In this document: piece after piece, positions 5,518-6,392 of the stretch
Position numbering within the stretch: the stretch's first letter is position 1
How the letters are laid out: every line of letters starts with the position of its first letter
Assembly (NCBI GenBank): GCA_030146905.1
Contig: JASLAV010000115.1
Location: 1-6,392, forward strand
DNA length: 6,392 nt
Direction: 5' to 3'
Source of the DNA: Lentzea sp.
GTDB taxonomy: Bacteria > Actinomycetota > Actinomycetes > Mycobacteriales > Pseudonocardiaceae
The notes under the pieces: model-generated
Seen by the model: the letters and a program-made list of their open reading frames with translations, nothing else
Told to the model about the DNA's origin: nothing
Database searches by the model: none
Translations under genes and position numbers: made by a program

Positions 5518-6236
5518 AGTAGCGGTGGGAGCCGACGGCCCCGGGGAACTCCGGTTCGGACTTGCCGCGCACTGCGGCGATGCCCACCTCGGCGTCCGGG
5601 AGGGTCATGCTGTGCGCCTCCACGTAGAGCGAGTGCTCGAAGATCCCGATGTTGTGCAGGTACCAGTCGTTCAGCGCCGCCTTGGTGGCTTGGATGGCGA
5701 ACTGCGGACCCCTGGCGAGCCGCACTGCGATGCCGTTCGCGGCGGGCATCAGCTCCTCGTGGGGCACGCACTTGCCCACCAGCCCGATCGCCAGCGGCCA
5801 GACGAGCGCGGCGTGGTCGCCGGCGACCAGCCCCGGCTTGATGTGGCCGTCCATGAGGATCGCCCGCTCGCTGGCGATGCTGATGTCGGCGAGCAGCGCG
5901 ATGGCCAGGCCACCGCCGACCGCGACCCCGTTGATCGCGGAGACGATCGGCTTCCGGCAGGCGATCATGTTGCGCACCAACGCCCGGCCGTCGCGAGTGT
6001 CGACGCCCGCTGGACCGTTGCCCGCATCGATGTCGCCACCCGCGCTGAAGGCACGGCCCCCCGGTGATCAGGGCGACGTTCAGTCGGGGTCGTCGTCGAA
6101 CTCCCGCCAGATCCGCCCCTGCTCGCCGTGCCCGACCTCGCCGGACGCGTTCAGCTTCTCCGGCCGGGTTCGTGGTGATGCGCAGGACCCGGTCGTCGCC
6201 GGGCTCGACCTTGAGGAATTCGTGGTCGTCGTACAT
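5516..6236 (-). pseudogene. Enoyl-CoA hydratase/isomerase (crotonase), three indels and an internal deletion
   Basis: Joining three frames gives a crotonase of ~239 aa that normally handles acyl-CoA substrates in the cytoplasm. It starts MYDDHEFLKVEPGDDRVLRI at ATG 6236, continues RPEKLNASGEVGHGEQGRIW and RLNVALITGG, then the first oxyanion-hole motif RAFSAGGDID. PIVSAINGVAVGGGLAIALL (second oxyanion part) follows, then GLVAGDHAALVWPL, CVPHEELMPA and RLARGPQFAIQATKAALNDW. Indels: one extra C at 6166-6168, one missing C at 6086-6089, one extra G (minus strand) at 6057-6062. WPL is followed directly by AIGLVGK near 5788-5796, whereas relatives carry about 25 more residues there (the KAKYxLL...EEAERIGLV region). 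The protein is therefore probably non-functional even if the 1-nt indels were errors. Start lies 45 nt after the hydrolase stop; the TAG overlaps the cupin ribosome binding site. Confidence 0.85.
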
Positions 6237-6281
6237 CTGCTGCTTCCCGTCATCGTCGGTGTGAGGTGCCCTGTCGCCGGT

Positions 6282-6392
6282 TCACGTCGCGACCGCGGCG
6301 ATCGTCTCGGCGAACACGCCGGGTGCTTCCACGGGCACGAAGTGGCCGGACCCCGGCACGGGCACCACCGTGACGTCCGAGAAGAACGCGTC
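6282..6392 (-). CDS. C-terminus of an alpha/beta hydrolase (5' part outside window)
   Basis: The last 36 codons of a minus-strand gene, reading DAFFSDVTVVPVPGSGHFVP and VEAPGVFAETIAAVAT, ending in TGA at 6284-6282. The VPGSGHFVPVEAPGVFAETI pattern is the usual C-terminal strand-His-helix of alpha/beta hydrolases, with the His of GSGHF as the expected catalytic-triad histidine (compare GCGHFVxxEAPE in epoxide hydrolase/MhpC-like enzymes). It is first in the visible operon, 45 nt before the crotonase. Substrate cannot be told from this piece; ring-cleavage (C-C bond) or ester hydrolysis would fit the neighbours. Confidence 0.75.
   Translation of the reverse strand, partial: DAFFSDVTVVPVPGSGHFVPVEAPGVFAETIAAVAT

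Noticed and set aside
5215..5841. Plus-strand ORF of 208 codons and further plus-strand frames up to 6264
   Set aside because: Antisense to the crotonase and cupin genes, whose homology is clear; the translations are shadows.
1..6392. tRNA, rRNA, CRISPR array, prophage attachment site or riboswitch
   Set aside because: No regularly spaced repeats, cloverleaf-like sequence or conserved RNA element seen by eye on either strand; weak RNA structures could be missed without computation.

Overview
High-GC actinomycete DNA, possibly from the Pseudonocardiales (inference from codon use and gene families; no rRNA or other marker is present). The window is an accessory patchwork: one intact-looking toxin/immunity pair, a zone of decayed insertion-sequence and regulator fragments, an intact AraC regulator/cytochrome P450 divergon, and the end of a decaying catabolic operon.

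Layout. (1) 1-1134, plus strand: the 3' end of a modular protein with a Cys-containing N-terminal part, a proline-rich linker and a compact C-terminal domain that looks like a polymorphic RNase-type toxin. It is followed 9 nt later by a small, very acidic protein that is probably its immunity partner, then by a 16-bp perfect GC-rich stem-loop terminator. (2) 1190-2880: a gene graveyard. It holds an IS5-family transposase remnant (frameshifted, internally deleted, first catalytic Asp lost) that runs directly into the last ~37 codons of a LuxR/NarL-type response regulator. Next come an unidentified minus-strand reading frame broken by a stop codon, a strong perfect hairpin at 1956-1988, about 500 bp without a convincing gene, and a 46-codon plus-strand ORF of unknown nature. 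(3) 2883-5011: a minus-strand AraC-family regulator divergent from a plus-strand class I bacterial P450 across a ~120-bp intergenic region. The DNA here is visibly less GC-rich than both flanks. The P450 appears to lack the usual ~30 N-terminal residues. (4) 5059-6392, minus strand, transcribed right to left: the C-terminus of an alpha/beta hydrolase, a crotonase (enoyl-CoA hydratase/isomerase) and a DAD-like cupin. The crotonase has three 1-nt indels and an in-frame internal deletion; the cupin has one 1-nt indel. All four 1-nt indels fall in C/G runs, so sequencing error competes with true gene decay.

Working together: the toxin and immunity genes form one transcription unit. AraC probably controls the P450, and itself, in response to a small molecule. 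Hydrolase, crotonase and cupin form one operon that fits ring-cleavage or acyl/aryl-ketone catabolism. I found no strong evidence for a wholly new system. The toxin/immunity pair is the best candidate for novelty.
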